Below, piece by piece: positions 33,611 to 44,461 of a stretch of DNA of 50,875 nucleotides; position 1 is the stretch's first letter; each line of letters opens with the position of its first letter. The translations under genes and the position numbers were made by a program. The notes under the pieces are model-generated. The model saw nothing but the letters and a program-made list of their open reading frames with translations, searched no databases and was not told where the DNA came from. The stretch spans positions 1 to 50,875 of the forward strand of contig CALAOT010000059.1 of the NCBI GenBank assembly GCA_937889545.1. The letters are read 5' to 3'. The DNA is from an uncultured Opitutaceae bacterium (lineage in GTDB: Bacteria; Verrucomicrobiota; Verrucomicrobiia; Opitutales; Opitutaceae).

Positions 33611-34969
33611 CTACTTGCCTATCCCCGACGCCCGGAACCCGATCTTCCTCAGCTTCTGCAGGTCCAGGATGTTGCGGCCGTCGAAGATGAACGCGGGCTT
33701 GCACATCGACTCGTATATCCGGGCGAAGTCGAGCGACTTGAACTCGTCCCACTCCGTTGCGATGGCAAGCGCGTGCGCGCCCTCGGCCGCCTTGTAGGCG
33801 CTTGTCGCGACCGTCAGCAGCGGGTTGTCCGCGCCGGGCCCGAGCACGTCGCGCCGGATATCGCCCGCGGGCACCTTGGGGTCGTACACCGCGACCCGCG
33901 CCTGCTCCGCAATGAGGTCCCGGCACACGAAGATCGCCGCGGATTCGCGGGTGTCGTTCGTGTCCTTCTTGAACGCGAACCCCAGCACCGCGACCTTCTT
34001 GTCCGCGACGGAGTTGTACAGCGCCCGCACGATCCGGGTCGTGAACCTGTGCTTCTGCCAGTCGTTCATCCTCACCACGCCCTCCCAGTACACGGCCACC
34101 TCGGGCAGCGCGAAGTGCTCGCACAGGTAGACGAGGTTGAGGATGTCCTTCTGGAAGCACGAGCCGCCGAAGCCCACCGACGCCTTCAGGAACCTCGGCC
34201 CGATCCGGGAGTCCCTGCCTATCGCGTTGGCCACCTCGTCGACATCGGCGCCCGTTGCCTCGCAGAGCGCGGAAATCGAATTGATCGAGGATATCCGCTG
34301 CGCGAGGAACGCGTTCGACACGAGCTTTGAAAGCTCCGACGACCAGAGGTTCGTCGTGATGATCCGCTCGCGCGGAACCCAGCGGGCGTAGATCTCGGCC
34401 AGCTTCTTGACCGCGGCGGCCCCGTCCCGCGTCCGCTCGCCGCCGATCAGGACCCGGTCCGGGCTCAGCAGGTCGGCCACGGCCGTCCCCTCGGCGAGGA
34501 ACTCGGGGTTCGAAAGCACCTGGAACTTTATCCCGCGCCCGTTGGCGGCAAGGATGTCCTTTATCGTCTCGGCCGTCTTGACCGGGATCGTGGACTTCTC
34601 GACGATGATCTTCGGCCCGTTCGCGCAGTCCGCGATCGTCCTGGCGACCGACTCGATGAAGCGCAGGTCGGCCGCCCGCCCCGCCCCCACGCCGTAGCTC
34701 TTCGTCGGGGTGTTGACCGCCACGAAGACGATGTCAGCGGCCTCGATGGCGCCCTTCACGTCCGTCGAGAAGTGCAGGTTCTTCCCCCGTACCTTCCTGA
34801 CGATCTCGTCGAGGCCCGGCTCGTAGACCGGCAGGCTGCCCGAGCCCCAGGCGGCGATCCGGGAAGCGTTCATGTCCACCACCCTCACCTCGATGTCGGG
34901 CGCCTTGAGCGCGATCATCGCCATCGTGGGTCCGCCGACATAACCGGCGCCAATGCAGCAGATCTTCAT
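33611..34969 (-). CDS. ugd: UDP-glucose 6-dehydrogenase, animal-type
   Basis: A 452-residue enzyme with an NAD-binding start [20 protein letters not shown]. Catalytic Cys271 lies in [19 protein letters not shown], and [19 protein letters not shown] is near 207-225. It oxidises UDP-glucose to UDP-glucuronate using two NAD+. The sequence follows the form found in animals and plants rather than the short bacterial Ugd of Escherichia coli: [19 protein letters not shown] and [14 protein letters not shown] are close to the eukaryotic wording. Product use is likely surface glycan or exopolysaccharide. It is the last gene of a minus-strand series, 74 bases after ftsH. Confidence 0.95.
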   Translation of the reverse strand: MKICCIGAGYVGGPTMAMIALKAPDIEVRVVDMNASRIAAWGSGSLPVYEPGLDEIVRKVRGKNLHFSTDVKGAIEAADIVFVAVNTPTKSYGVGAGRAADLRFIESVARTIADCANGPKIIVEKSTIPVKTAETIKDILAANGRGIKFQVLSNPEFLAEGTAVADLLSPDRVLIGGERTRDGAAAVKKLAEIYARWVPRERIITTNLWSSELSKLVSNAFLAQRISSINSISALCEATGADVDEVANAIGRDSRIGPRFLKASVGFGGSCFQKDILNLVYLCEHFALPEVAVYWEGVVRMNDWQKHRFTTRIVRALYNSVADKKVAVLGFAFKKDTNDTRESAAIFVCRDLIAEQARVAVYDPKVPAGDIRRDVLGPGADNPLLTVATSAYKAAEGAHALAIATEWDEFKSLDFARIYESMCKPAFIFDGRNILDLQKLRKIGFRASGIGK

Positions 34970-35043
34970 TCGGATGAAGGGCCCATGTTGGGGCTACCCC
35001 CGGCAAATCCAAGCCGTAAAAGAAACGCGGCCGCGGGGCCTGC

Positions 35044-37068
35044 TCACGCCGGCGTCGGGGCGGGCGCGGGCCCGCCGGCGGCCAGGTCCTCGGTCGACGC
35101 CTGCTTGTCGGCCGCCTTCTTCTCCTCGGGCTTCTCGGCCGGCTTGTTGACAAACGCCGTGGCGATCGGCGAGCGGATCTCGCCGAACTCGAGGATTTCC
35201 AGGACGTGCCTACCCTCGAGGGTCTCGTGTTCCAGAAGCGCAGCGGCGATCTTGTCCAGGGCCGGGCGCCGCTCGGTGATGATCTTCTTCGCCCGCTCGT
35301 ACTGCTCCGTGATGATCCGCTGGATCTCGACGTCTATCCTCCGGGCGGTCTCCTCGGAGACGTTCTCGTTGCGGGTGATGTCGCGGCCCAAAAAGACGGT
35401 GTCATGGTGGTCGCCGTAGGCGATCGGCCCGAGCGGGCTCATTCCCCAGTCGCAGACCATGTGGCGGGCGAGCACGGTGATCTGCTTGATGTCGCCCGCC
35501 GCCCCGCTCGAGATGTCGCCGATCACGAGTTCCTCGGCTATCCGGCCGCCCAGCCCCATCGCGATCTGGTTGAGCATCCGCTTCATCGCCTGCGTGAGCA
35601 CGTCCTTCTTCGGGATGAACATCGTGCTTCCGAGGCTCCGCCCGCGCGGGATGATCGTCACCTTGTGAACGGGCATGTGCCCGTCGTCCAGGACACCCTG
35701 GACCAAGGCGTGCCCGGCCTCGTGATAGGCGGTCAGCCTCTTCTCCTCGTCGTCCATCAGCCGGCGGCGCTCGCGGCCGAACTGGACCTTCTCGCGGGCA
35801 TCCTCGACGTCGGAGGCGTCGATCTTCTTCCGGTTTCGGCGCGCGGCGAGCAGGGCCGCCTCGTTCAGGAGATTTGCGAGATCGGCGCCCGACAGCCCCG
35901 GCGTCCCGCGGGCGATGACCCCGAGGTCGACGTTCTCGCCGAGGCTCAGCCTGCGGGCGTGCACGCGCAGCACCTGCTCCCGGCCGATCATGTCGGGAAG
36001 GTCCACGAAGATCTGGCGGTCGAAGCGGCCCGGGCGCAGCAGCGCGCTGTCGAGGACGTCGGGGCGGTTGGTCGCGGCGATGATAATGACGCCCTCGGTC
36101 GTGTCGAAGCCGTCCATCTCGACCAGGAGGGAGTTGAGCGTCTGCTCGCGCTCGTCATTGCCCCCGCCGAGGCCCGCGCCGCGCTGACGGCCCACCGCGT
36201 CGATCTCGTCGATGAATATGAGGCACGGGGCGCTCTTGCGTCCCTGCTCGAACATGTCGCGCACGCGCGAGGCGCCCACGCCCACGAACATCTCGACAAA
36301 ATCGGATCCGGAGATGCTGAAGAACGGAACGTCCGCCTCCCCCGCCACCGCCTTCGCCAGGAGCGTCTTGCCCGTCCCCGGGGGACCGACGATGAGGATG
36401 CCCTTCGGGATCCGTCCGCCCATCTTGGTGAATTTCTTCGGGTCTTTGAGGAATTCAACGACCTCGGAGACCTCCTCCTTGGCCTCGTCGCAGCCCGCGA
36501 CATCGGCAAACGTGATCTTCTCGCGATCGCGGGTCAGCAGCTTGGCCCGGCTCTTCCCAAAATTGAGCGCGCCCCTACCCGCCTGCCGCAGCTGGCGGAC
36601 AAACAGGAAGTAGAGGGCGCCCATGATGATCAGGATGGGAATGACCTGGACGGCGATCTGGGTCAGAAGGCTCGTCGCCGAGCGCTCGCTGAACTTGTTC
36701 GTCTTCTGCAGCCGCTCCATGTTCTGGTCGGTGATGCGGCCCGCGGCCCTAAAATAGGCCGTCTTAACATGCCGTTCGTTAACGAGAACCGCTTCGTTCA
36801 ACTCACCTGTGATCACGTCCCAGTCACGCCCGCCGGAGGGATCGGGCTGGATCAACGCCCCGGGTTTGACGTCCCCCGCCTCGGCGCGGGTGATGACCTC
36901 GTACACGTTCAGCTGCGCAGGCGAGACGGCCACCCCGGGCGACCAATAGAGCAGGGCGACAACGGCAAATGCCAGAATGATCCAGAAAATGAGGACCTTA
37001 GGCTGAAACCGGTCGGGCGGAATGTTTTTCAGCTGCCGGCGGGGCTTCTTGGTGTCGTTGTCGGGCAT
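35044..37068 (-). CDS. ftsH: ATP-dependent zinc metalloprotease FtsH
   Basis: A 674-residue membrane AAA+ protease. Membrane helices lie at about residues 24-42 and 137-157, flanking a periplasmic domain. The AAA domain has Walker A GPPGTGKT (228-235), Walker B LIFIDEID, and the second region of homology around [19 protein letters not shown]. The zinc site HEAGH is at 449-453. A Pro/Ala/Lys-rich tail of about 40 residues ends the protein. FtsH degrades membrane and some soluble proteins, and in enterobacteria controls LpxC. It follows tilS at 50 bases, a conserved pairing. The gap is unusually AT-rich and carries a TTGACT box at 37117-37122 (minus), but no matching -10 at proper spacing. Confidence 0.97.
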   Translation of the reverse strand: MPDNDTKKPRRQLKNIPPDRFQPKVLIFWIILAFAVVALLYWSPGVAVSPAQLNVYEVITRAEAGDVKPGALIQPDPSGGRDWDVITGELNEAVLVNERHVKTAYFRAAGRITDQNMERLQKTNKFSERSATSLLTQIAVQVIPILIIMGALYFLFVRQLRQAGRGALNFGKSRAKLLTRDREKITFADVAGCDEAKEEVSEVVEFLKDPKKFTKMGGRIPKGILIVGPPGTGKTLLAKAVAGEADVPFFSISGSDFVEMFVGVGASRVRDMFEQGRKSAPCLIFIDEIDAVGRQRGAGLGGGNDEREQTLNSLLVEMDGFDTTEGVIIIAATNRPDVLDSALLRPGRFDRQIFVDLPDMIGREQVLRVHARRLSLGENVDLGVIARGTPGLSGADLANLLNEAALLAARRNRKKIDASDVEDAREKVQFGRERRRLMDDEEKRLTAYHEAGHALVQGVLDDGHMPVHKVTIIPRGRSLGSTMFIPKKDVLTQAMKRMLNQIAMGLGGRIAEELVIGDISSGAAGDIKQITVLARHMVCDWGMSPLGPIAYGDHHDTVFLGRDITRNENVSEETARRIDVEIQRIITEQYERAKKIITERRPALDKIAAALLEHETLEGRHVLEILEFGEIRSPIATAFVNKPAEKPEEKKAADKQASTEDLAAGGPAPAPTPA

Positions 37069-37118
37069 CTAGATATAAGTATGACTATGCAAAGAACTTG
37101 GTTGTTCCCCGGCATAAG

Positions 37119-38177
37119 TCAATGAGGCGTCCGACGCCGGCGGGCGGGCTCAAAACGCAGGCGCCCCGCCCGGATCGCCGCAAAACCCTCGGTTCCAAGG
37201 CTGTGCCTGACCGGAGCGCCCCTCTCCACGGCGCGCAGCAGGGCGTCAAACCCCTGGCGCGAGAGCTCCCCCGCCCGCGGCTGCAGGAGCAGCCACCGGT
37301 GCAAGGCCCGGCGGGCAACGGCCCGCGGCCGGCCCGCCAGCCTGCTCACGCTCAGCGAGCCGTCCGCCCCTACAGCACCCAGAGCGTCCACCCACGCCTC
37401 AAGCGCGCGGTCGTCCTCCTCCAGCAGCTCCCGCGAAAGCGCGGCCCCCGAAAGAGCATCCCTCTGGGCCGCCCGGACCCAGCGGGGGATGACGTCGAGT
37501 CTCAGCCGATTCCTGAAATGCGCGTCCTTCGCGTTGCTCGAGTCCTCCCGCCAAGGCGCACCGGCCAGCCGCAGCGCGCGCGCGATCTCCGACTTCTTCA
37601 CGCTCAGGAGCGGCCGCACGTGAAACCGCGGCGCCGCGCCTGCCCTCCCCGCCGCAAACGCGTGGATGGCTCTCGGCGCGGCGAGGCCCCCCCCGCCGCT
37701 CCCGCGGGCCAGGCGCATCAGCATCGTCTCGGCGACGTCGTCCTGCTGGTGGCCGAGCCAAAGGACCCGCATCCGCCGCCTGGCCATCTCGCGCTCGATG
37801 AACGCGAAGCGGGCGGACCGGGCGGTCGCCTCGCTGCGCGAGGCGCGCGCGGCCTTCCACCGGCCGGTCACCAGCGTCACCCCCAGCGCCTCGCACAGCC
37901 TCGCGCAGAAGCGGGCGTCGGCCGCGGACTCGGCGCCCCGCAGCCGGTGGTCGAAGTGGAACGCCCCCAGGCGCGCCCGGCGCTCCGGCCAGTGCGCCCA
38001 CAGCAGAAGAAGAAGCCCCACCGAATCGGCGCCCCCGGACAGGGCGACCGCCCACCCCTCGGCCCTCGGCCGGGCATCGGCCCAGCCCACGACCGCCGGG
38101 TGCAGCCGGTCGCGCGGGATGAGCCGGGCCGCCCTGGCTGCGGCTTGGGGCCAGTCGATGGTGCGCCGCGCCTTCAT
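37119..38177 (-). CDS. tilS: tRNA(Ile)-lysidine synthase TilS
   Basis: A 352-residue N-type ATP pyrophosphatase. The P-loop SGGADS is at 47-52 (VALSGGADSVGLLLLL). HFDHRLRGAES and GHQQDDVAETMLMRLARGSG are the TilS-specific motifs further on. It converts the wobble C34 of the AUA-reading tRNA-Ile to lysidine, an essential step in most bacteria. It is shorter than the Escherichia coli enzyme (about 430 residues); the C-terminal tRNA-binding part looks reduced. The sequence is very Arg/Ala-rich. It lies between serS and ftsH on the same strand, a recurrent neighbourhood. Confidence 0.93.
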   Translation of the reverse strand: MKARRTIDWPQAAARAARLIPRDRLHPAVVGWADARPRAEGWAVALSGGADSVGLLLLLWAHWPERRARLGAFHFDHRLRGAESAADARFCARLCEALGVTLVTGRWKAARASRSEATARSARFAFIEREMARRRMRVLWLGHQQDDVAETMLMRLARGSGGGGLAAPRAIHAFAAGRAGAAPRFHVRPLLSVKKSEIARALRLAGAPWREDSSNAKDAHFRNRLRLDVIPRWVRAAQRDALSGAALSRELLEEDDRALEAWVDALGAVGADGSLSVSRLAGRPRAVARRALHRWLLLQPRAGELSRQGFDALLRAVERGAPVRHSLGTEGFAAIRAGRLRFEPARRRRTPH

Positions 38178-38199
38178 CGGATGGACGGCCGCGCCCCGC

Positions 38200-39471
38200 T
38201 CAGGCGAACGACAGGTGCGACTTGCCGAAATAGGGGACGAGCGCCGCGGGGATCCGCACCCGGCCGTCCGCCTCGAGATTGTTCTCGATGATCGCGGCGA
38301 GGACCCTCGGCACGGCGAGCCCCGAGCCGTTGAGCGTGTGCACGAGCTCCGCCCTGCCCGTATCCCTTGACCTGAAGCGGATCTGCGCCCGGCGGGCCTG
38401 GAACGCCTCGAAATTCGAGCAGCTCGACACCTCGAGCCACCGCCTCTGCCCGGCCGCCCATACCTCCAGGTCGTACTTCTTTGATTGCGCGAACCCCAGC
38501 TCGCCGCCGCACATGAGCAGGACGCGGTACGGGATCTCGAGTTTTTGCAGGAGCGCCTCGGCGTCCGCCCGCAGCCTTTCCAGCTCGTCGTAGCTCGTCG
38601 CGGGGTCGACCCATTTCAGGAGCTCCACCTTGTCGAACTGGTGGACGCGGTTGAGCCCGCGCACGTCCTTGCCGTAGCTGCCCGCCTCCCTCCGGAAGCA
38701 GGGCGTGTATGCGCACCGGTAGACGGGCAGCGCCGCCGCCTCCAGAATCTCCTCCCTGTAGAAATTCGTCAGCGGCACCTCGCCCGTCGGGATGGCGAAA
38801 AGCCGGTCCGGCGTCGTCTCGTACATCTGGCCCTCCTTGTCGGGGAGCTGCCCGGTCGCCGTCGCGCTCGCCGCGTTGACAAGGATCGGCGGGGACACCT
38901 CCACGTACCCCGCCCTCGCGGCCTCCTCGAGGAAGAAGTTGATGAGCGCCCGGACGATCCGCGCCCCCTCCCCCACGAAGAACGGGAAACCGGCTCCTGT
39001 CACCTTTGCGCCGCGCTCGAAGTCGAAGAGCCTGGCGAACCCCGGGACGTCCCAGTGCGGCACGGCGTTCGGCCCGACCGCGGACGTGTCACCGTGCGCC
39101 GAATACACGATGTTCTGCTCGGGCGTCGCGCCGTCAGGGACGCTCGAGTGGGGAAGGTTCGGGAGCGCCAGCATGGCCTCGCGGCACTTCTCCTCGGCCG
39201 CCTTCAGGCCCGCCTCCCTCTCCTTGACCCTCGAGGACACCGCCTTCATCTCGGCCACCTTCGCGCTGAATTCCGGCGACCCCTTGGCCAGCGCGGCCAT
39301 GGCGGCGTTCGCCGCCTTCTGCACGGAGCGCAGCTGCTCGACCTCGTGGAGCTGGGCGCGCCACGCCGTGTCGGCGCCGAGCGCCGCGTCAAGGTCCACC
39401 TTGAGGTGTTTCTTTGCGATCGCGGCGCGCACAAGCTCGGGCGATTCGCGGATGAGTCTGGGGTCGAGCAT
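38200..39471 (-). CDS. serS: Seryl-tRNA synthetase
   Basis: A 423-residue class II aminoacyl-tRNA synthetase. It has the N-terminal coiled-coil arm that binds the long variable arm of tRNA-Ser (about residues 30-100), then a catalytic domain with motif 2 around YRCAYTPCFRREAGSYGKD and motif 3 TLNGSGLAVPRVLAAIIEN. VSSCSNFEAFQARR is a hallmark of SerRS. It starts MLDPRLIRESPELVRAAI, the normal family opening. Gene order GT9-serS-tilS-ftsH on one strand with gaps of 22-50 bases suggests a common transcript. Confidence 0.97.
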   Translation of the reverse strand: MLDPRLIRESPELVRAAIAKKHLKVDLDAALGADTAWRAQLHEVEQLRSVQKAANAAMAALAKGSPEFSAKVAEMKAVSSRVKEREAGLKAAEEKCREAMLALPNLPHSSVPDGATPEQNIVYSAHGDTSAVGPNAVPHWDVPGFARLFDFERGAKVTGAGFPFFVGEGARIVRALINFFLEEAARAGYVEVSPPILVNAASATATGQLPDKEGQMYETTPDRLFAIPTGEVPLTNFYREEILEAAALPVYRCAYTPCFRREAGSYGKDVRGLNRVHQFDKVELLKWVDPATSYDELERLRADAEALLQKLEIPYRVLLMCGGELGFAQSKKYDLEVWAAGQRRWLEVSSCSNFEAFQARRAQIRFRSRDTGRAELVHTLNGSGLAVPRVLAAIIENNLEADGRVRIPAALVPYFGKSHLSFA

Positions 39472-39505
39472 GGGCAGAGTCTGTTAGGGCCGGCGGCCGG
39501 GTGCG

Positions 39506-40456
39506 TCAACGGCCCCGTATCCTCTGGAAGCGGGCGTACACATCCCTCGCCGAGAGCAGCTTCAGGTCGCCCACCGGAGCCTGGATGACGTGGTTCAGCG
39601 GCCCGCCGACCGGATAGGGGCCGAAAAGCCGCGGATCGCTCGGGCCGAAGATCGCGAACACCCGCACGCCGAGCGCCGCCGCAAGGTGCATCGGCCCGCT
39701 GTCGTTGCTCACCACCCAGTCCGCCCGCTTCACGAGGGCCGGCAGCGAGACAAGGCTCGTGTTGCCCGTGAGGTTCAGGAACTGCGCCGTGGGAAATGCT
39801 CCCCTGTCGGGCAGGAAATTGCTCCCGGCCCACACCACCTTGCGCGACCGGTCCTCCCTGAGGATCAGCTCGGTGAGCTGCTTGAAGCTCCCCCATTTCT
39901 TGTCCGGTCGCCGGCTGTCGGGAAAGAGGACGTACGGCCTGCTCCCGCCCCGCCCCTCGGCGAACTTGAGGTTCAGGCTGTCCACCTCGCGGAACGCGAG
40001 GGTCCCCCTCAGCTCTGGCTTGGCGCCCAGCACCGGGCAGAACTGGAGAAGAATGTCGAGCGCGTGGCTCCTGCGCCCTTCCGCCGGCAGCGGGACCTTC
40101 ATGTCATAGAAGACACCCGACCATTCCCTCGCGTCGCTCCGGCCCACCTTGTGCTTCGCCCTCGCCCGCGAGGCCATGAGGCCCGTCCTCAGGAGGCCCT
40201 GCATGTCGAAGACATAGTCAAATTTGGTGGCGCGCACCTCGCGCATCAGCTTGAGGAAGCCCTTCGCCCCCGCGTTCCTCTCGAACACGTACACGTGGTC
40301 CACCGCCTCGCACGCGCGGACGATCGGGGCGAACATCTCGCGGACTATCCAGGAGATACGAAGGCCAGCCCGCTGCGCCCTGAGCGATGTGGCGACCTGC
40401 AGGCCGTGGACGATGTCCCCCAGGGAGGACGGTTTTATGATGAGGAGTTCGGTCAT
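39506..40456 (-). CDS. Glycosyltransferase family 9 (ADP-heptose:LPS heptosyltransferase-like)
   Basis: A 316-residue GT9 protein. The N-terminus MTELLIIKPSSLGDIVHGLQ contains the SLGDIVH motif of heptosyltransferases. The C-terminal domain has VVSNDSGPMHLAAALGVRVF followed by AIFGPSDPRLFGPY, where the aspartate and the GPMHLA loop bind the ADP-sugar. These enzymes add heptose or related sugars to the LPS inner core at the cytoplasmic membrane face. ATG 40456 is chosen by homology; the frame is open far upstream over the divergent gene. Only 22 bases separate its start from the divergent acyltransferase-GT9 fusion. It is read in series with serS downstream. Confidence 0.9.
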   Translation of the reverse strand: MTELLIIKPSSLGDIVHGLQVATSLRAQRAGLRISWIVREMFAPIVRACEAVDHVYVFERNAGAKGFLKLMREVRATKFDYVFDMQGLLRTGLMASRARAKHKVGRSDAREWSGVFYDMKVPLPAEGRRSHALDILLQFCPVLGAKPELRGTLAFREVDSLNLKFAEGRGGSRPYVLFPDSRRPDKKWGSFKQLTELILREDRSRKVVWAGSNFLPDRGAFPTAQFLNLTGNTSLVSLPALVKRADWVVSNDSGPMHLAAALGVRVFAIFGPSDPRLFGPYPVGGPLNHVIQAPVGDLKLLSARDVYARFQRIRGR

Positions 40457-40478
40457 TGACGCGCGACCGTTACTTTCC

Positions 40479-42452
40479 ATGCCTTTATGGGGCGAATCAA
40501 ACGCCAAATCCGATGGCCACGCCAACCACCGCTTGATCCCGACCGCCCTGACGATCCTAGGCCGGCTGCTCGCCGTCACCCCCGAGCCGGTCCTGCGCGC
40601 GCTCTCCGCGGCCGGCGGCGAGTTGATCCTCTGGCTGGCTCCCCGCCGCCGGTTCGTCCTCCGTTCGAACCTGCACCATGCATTTCCCGACCGCCCCCGC
40701 GCCTGGCGCCGGCGGGTCGCCCGCGAAAGCTCGCGGCGGCTGGTCGAGACGGCGATGCTGTCGCTGGCCGCCCCCTTCCTCTCCGAGCGCCGGATCCGCA
40801 GGATCGCGAGACTCGGGCCGTCGACCGAGGCGTTTGCCCGCGAAATCTCGGCGCGTCCGCGCCCGGTCGTCCTCGCGACCCTCCACCTGGCGCACTGGGA
40901 GAGCCAGACCTGGCTCAAGCTCATCAGTCCGGTCTCGCTCCCCGACTTTGGCATCATCTTCCGGCCGCTCGACCACCCGGCCGCCGATGCCTTCGTGAAG
41001 CGGACGAGGGAGCGGTTTGGCATGCGGCTCCTTTCGAGAAGGGAGGGCTTTGCCGACGCGCTTGAGATCCTGCGGGGCAACGGCTGCGTCGGCGTCCTTT
41101 TCGACCAGAACGCGGGGCTGCAGGGAGCACTAACGCTCCTCCTCGGCCGCGTGTGCTCGACGACGGAACTCCCCGGGCTCCTCGCCGCGAAATTCGGGGC
41201 CGACCTGCGCACGTTCTACCCCCGGCGGACCGCATTCTGGCGCGTCACGTTCGAATCCGAGCCGGTTGCGAACGACGGGACGGCCTCGGGGGCCACCCTG
41301 TCCCTCAACCGCTGGTTCGAGAACGCCATGTCCGACGAGAGCCTCTGCTCGTCCTGGCTCTGGGCGCACGACAGGTGGAGAAACCAGGACATCCCCTCGC
41401 GTCGCCTGCGCCTCGAGGCCAAGCGGGACCTCGTCGGCGCCGACCTTCGCGCCCGGGGCCTCTCCCGGCCGCCCCGCAACACGCGGGTGTGGGTGCGCCT
41501 GCCGAACTGGCTGGGGGACGTCGCGATGGCGGTGCCGCTTCTGCGCGCGGTCCGCGAATCGCGCCCCGACGCGGAGATCACCCTACTGGCGGGGCCCGGC
41601 TTCGTCCCGCTGCTGGAATCATTCGGCATTGCCGACAGGGTTCGCCCTCTGCCCGGGCGCGGGCCGGGGTATTTCGCGCACTTCGCCCGGCTCCGCGCGT
41701 CGTACCCGGATGTCTGGATCCTGCTCACCAACTCCGTCCGGGGGGACCTCGAGGCCCGGATCGCTGGTTGCCCCCAGCGCTTTGGAATCCTGAGGCCCGG
41801 CAGGCACCGCCCCCTGCTCACCCACGCGTACCGCCCGCCGGACGGCTTCGACGAGGAGCACCACCACCAGCTCGAACTCTGGGACAACTTCCTGCGCAGT
41901 TTCGGGCTCGGCGCGTCCCTGGATTGCTCCCCTGTTCCCGCGCCTGCGGCCCAGCCGGCCGGGCCCGCGGCCGGGGCCCCCGCGCCGGGGCCGATCGGCC
42001 TCATCGCGGGGTCCGAGAACGATCCGTCCAAGCGCTGGCCCGTGGCCCACTGGCGAAGGCTCGTCGAGGCGTTTCCCGCCGAAAGCTTCATCCTGTTCGG
42101 AACGCCCGGGGACGCCCCGATCGCGTCCAGGGTCGCCGAAGGATTCGATCCGGCCCGCGTGTCAAACCTCGCCGGCGAGACCAGTCTCCCGGGATTCGCC
42201 GCCGCGCTCCTTCGGTGCCGGCTCGTGATTGCGAACGACACCGGGGGCATGCACCTGGCGAATGCGCTCGGCGTGCCCCTGATCGCCCTGTTCGGCCCCA
42301 CCAACCCCGTCCGGACCGGCCCCGTGTTCGCCTCCCCCTGCAGGATCCTCCAGCCCCCCGGCTGCCCTCCGGAGGGCGGCGGCTCGCTCGGGAGCCTGGA
42401 CCCGGAGGCGGTCGTTGCCGCGGTGGGAGACTTGCCATCCCGTCGCCGATAG
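40479..42452 (+). CDS. Fusion of LpxL/HtrB-type lysophospholipid acyltransferase and glycosyltransferase family 9
   Basis: A 657-residue protein with two enzyme domains in one frame. Residues about 20-325 resemble LpxL/HtrB lipid A acyltransferases: an N-terminal hydrophobic anchor, the H-x4-E catalytic motif at His136/Glu141 (ATLHLAHWESQ), VGVLFDQNAG at 204-213 and WLWAHDRW at 293-300. Residues about 336-657 are a GT9 heptosyltransferase-type domain (LPNWLGDVAMAVPLL at 341-355; NDTGGMHLANALGVPLIALF near the end) with an Ala/Pro-rich linker inside it. Predicted roles: secondary acylation of lipid A and addition of a core sugar. Both normally exist as separate proteins. ATG 40479 is adopted; TTG 40533 would begin closer to family homology. 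Followed after 19 bases by oppD-type ATPase. Confidence 0.82.
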   Translation: MPLWGESNAKSDGHANHRLIPTALTILGRLLAVTPEPVLRALSAAGGELILWLAPRRRFVLRSNLHHAFPDRPRAWRRRVARESSRRLVETAMLSLAAPFLSERRIRRIARLGPSTEAFAREISARPRPVVLATLHLAHWESQTWLKLISPVSLPDFGIIFRPLDHPAADAFVKRTRERFGMRLLSRREGFADALEILRGNGCVGVLFDQNAGLQGALTLLLGRVCSTTELPGLLAAKFGADLRTFYPRRTAFWRVTFESEPVANDGTASGATLSLNRWFENAMSDESLCSSWLWAHDRWRNQDIPSRRLRLEAKRDLVGADLRARGLSRPPRNTRVWVRLPNWLGDVAMAVPLLRAVRESRPDAEITLLAGPGFVPLLESFGIADRVRPLPGRGPGYFAHFARLRASYPDVWILLTNSVRGDLEARIAGCPQRFGILRPGRHRPLLTHAYRPPDGFDEEHHHQLELWDNFLRSFGLGASLDCSPVPAPAAQPAGPAAGAPAPGPIGLIAGSENDPSKRWPVAHWRRLVEAFPAESFILFGTPGDAPIASRVAEGFDPARVSNLAGETSLPGFAAALLRCRLVIANDTGGMHLANALGVPLIALFGPTNPVRTGPVFASPCRILQPPGCPPEGGGSLGSLDPEAVVAAVGDLPSRRR

Positions 42453-42471
42453 CGACATCCTCCCGCAGCCG

Positions 42472-43450
42472 ATGCCGCTCCTGACCGTCACCGACCTGCG
42501 CACCCACTTTCACACACGGAACGGCGTGTACCGCGCGGTGGACGGGGTGAGCTTCCATGTGGAGCGCGGCGAGACCCTGGGAGTGGTGGGCGAGTCCGGC
42601 TCGGGCAAGTCGGTGACCTGCTACACGATCATGGGCCTGGTTCCCCAGCCGCCCGGGAGGATCGAGAGCGGATCCGTGGTCTTCGACGGCGTGGACCTGC
42701 TGCGCTGCAGCCCCAAGGTGGCGCGGTCGGTCCGCGGCAAGCGCGTGTCGATGATATTCCAGGACCCGATGACCTCGCTCAACCCGTACCTGCGGATCTC
42801 GGAGCAGGTCATCGAGCCGCTCCTGATCCACGGGAATGTCTCGAGGAAAGACGCGCTTGGGCGGGCCCTCGCGATGATGGAGGCCGTGGGGATCAACGAC
42901 GCCGCGCACCGGATCCATTTCTACCCCCATGAATTCTCAGGGGGGATGCGCCAGCGGGTGATGATCGCAATGGCGCTCATCACCCGGCCCGAGCTCCTGA
43001 TCGCCGATGAGCCCACGACCGCGCTCGACGTGACCGTGCAGGCCCAGATCCTCGAGCTGATCCGCAGGCTGCAGCACGAGCTTGGGATGGCGGTCATCTA
43101 CGTCACCCACGACCTGGGCGTCGTCGCGGGCCTTTGCGACAGGGTTCAGGTCATGTATGCGGGCCGGATCGTGGAGAGGGCCGATGCGCACGCCCTGTTC
43201 CGTTCGCCCCTCCATCCCTACACCCGCGCGCTTCAGCGCTCGATCCCCTCCCTGCAGCCCAAGGGCCGCGAGCTCTTCACAATCCCCGGCCTGCCGCCCG
43301 ACGTATCGAAGCTCCTTCCCGGCTGCGCGTTCGCGCCCCGGTGCGGCTTTGCGGACGACGCCTGCAACGGCGCGGTTCCGGAGCTTGCCGAGGCGGCGCC
43401 CGGCCATTCCCACGCCTGCATCCGGATGAGGGCCGGGGAAATCGACCGCG

Positions 43451-43458
<8 letters not shown>
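42472..43458 (+). CDS. Oligopeptide/dipeptide ABC transporter ATP-binding protein (OppD/DppD type)
   Basis: A 328-residue ATPase: Walker A GESGSGKS at 40-47, signature FSGGMRQR, Walker B LLIADEP, and H-loop THD. The C-terminal oligopeptide-transporter domain carries [17 protein letters not shown], the cysteine-rich end typical of OppD/DppD. With the next gene it forms the ATPase heterodimer that drives uptake of oligopeptides or, in some systems, nickel or sugars. ATG 42472 fits family homology. The stop overlaps the next start by eight bases. No permease or binding-protein gene is adjacent. Confidence 0.92.

Positions 43459-44457
<999 letters not shown>

Positions 44458-44461
<4 letters not shown>

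Noticed and set aside
34970..35043. Possible ftsH terminator (GC palindrome followed by TTTCTTTT on the minus strand)
   Set aside because: The palindrome CGCGGCCGCG can form only a three-pair stem with a four-base loop; too weak to call although a T-rich run follows.
35206..37125. Plus-strand open frame of 639 codons opposite ftsH
   Set aside because: It mirrors the ftsH frame, has His/Asp/Val-rich low-complexity translation and no recognisable family.
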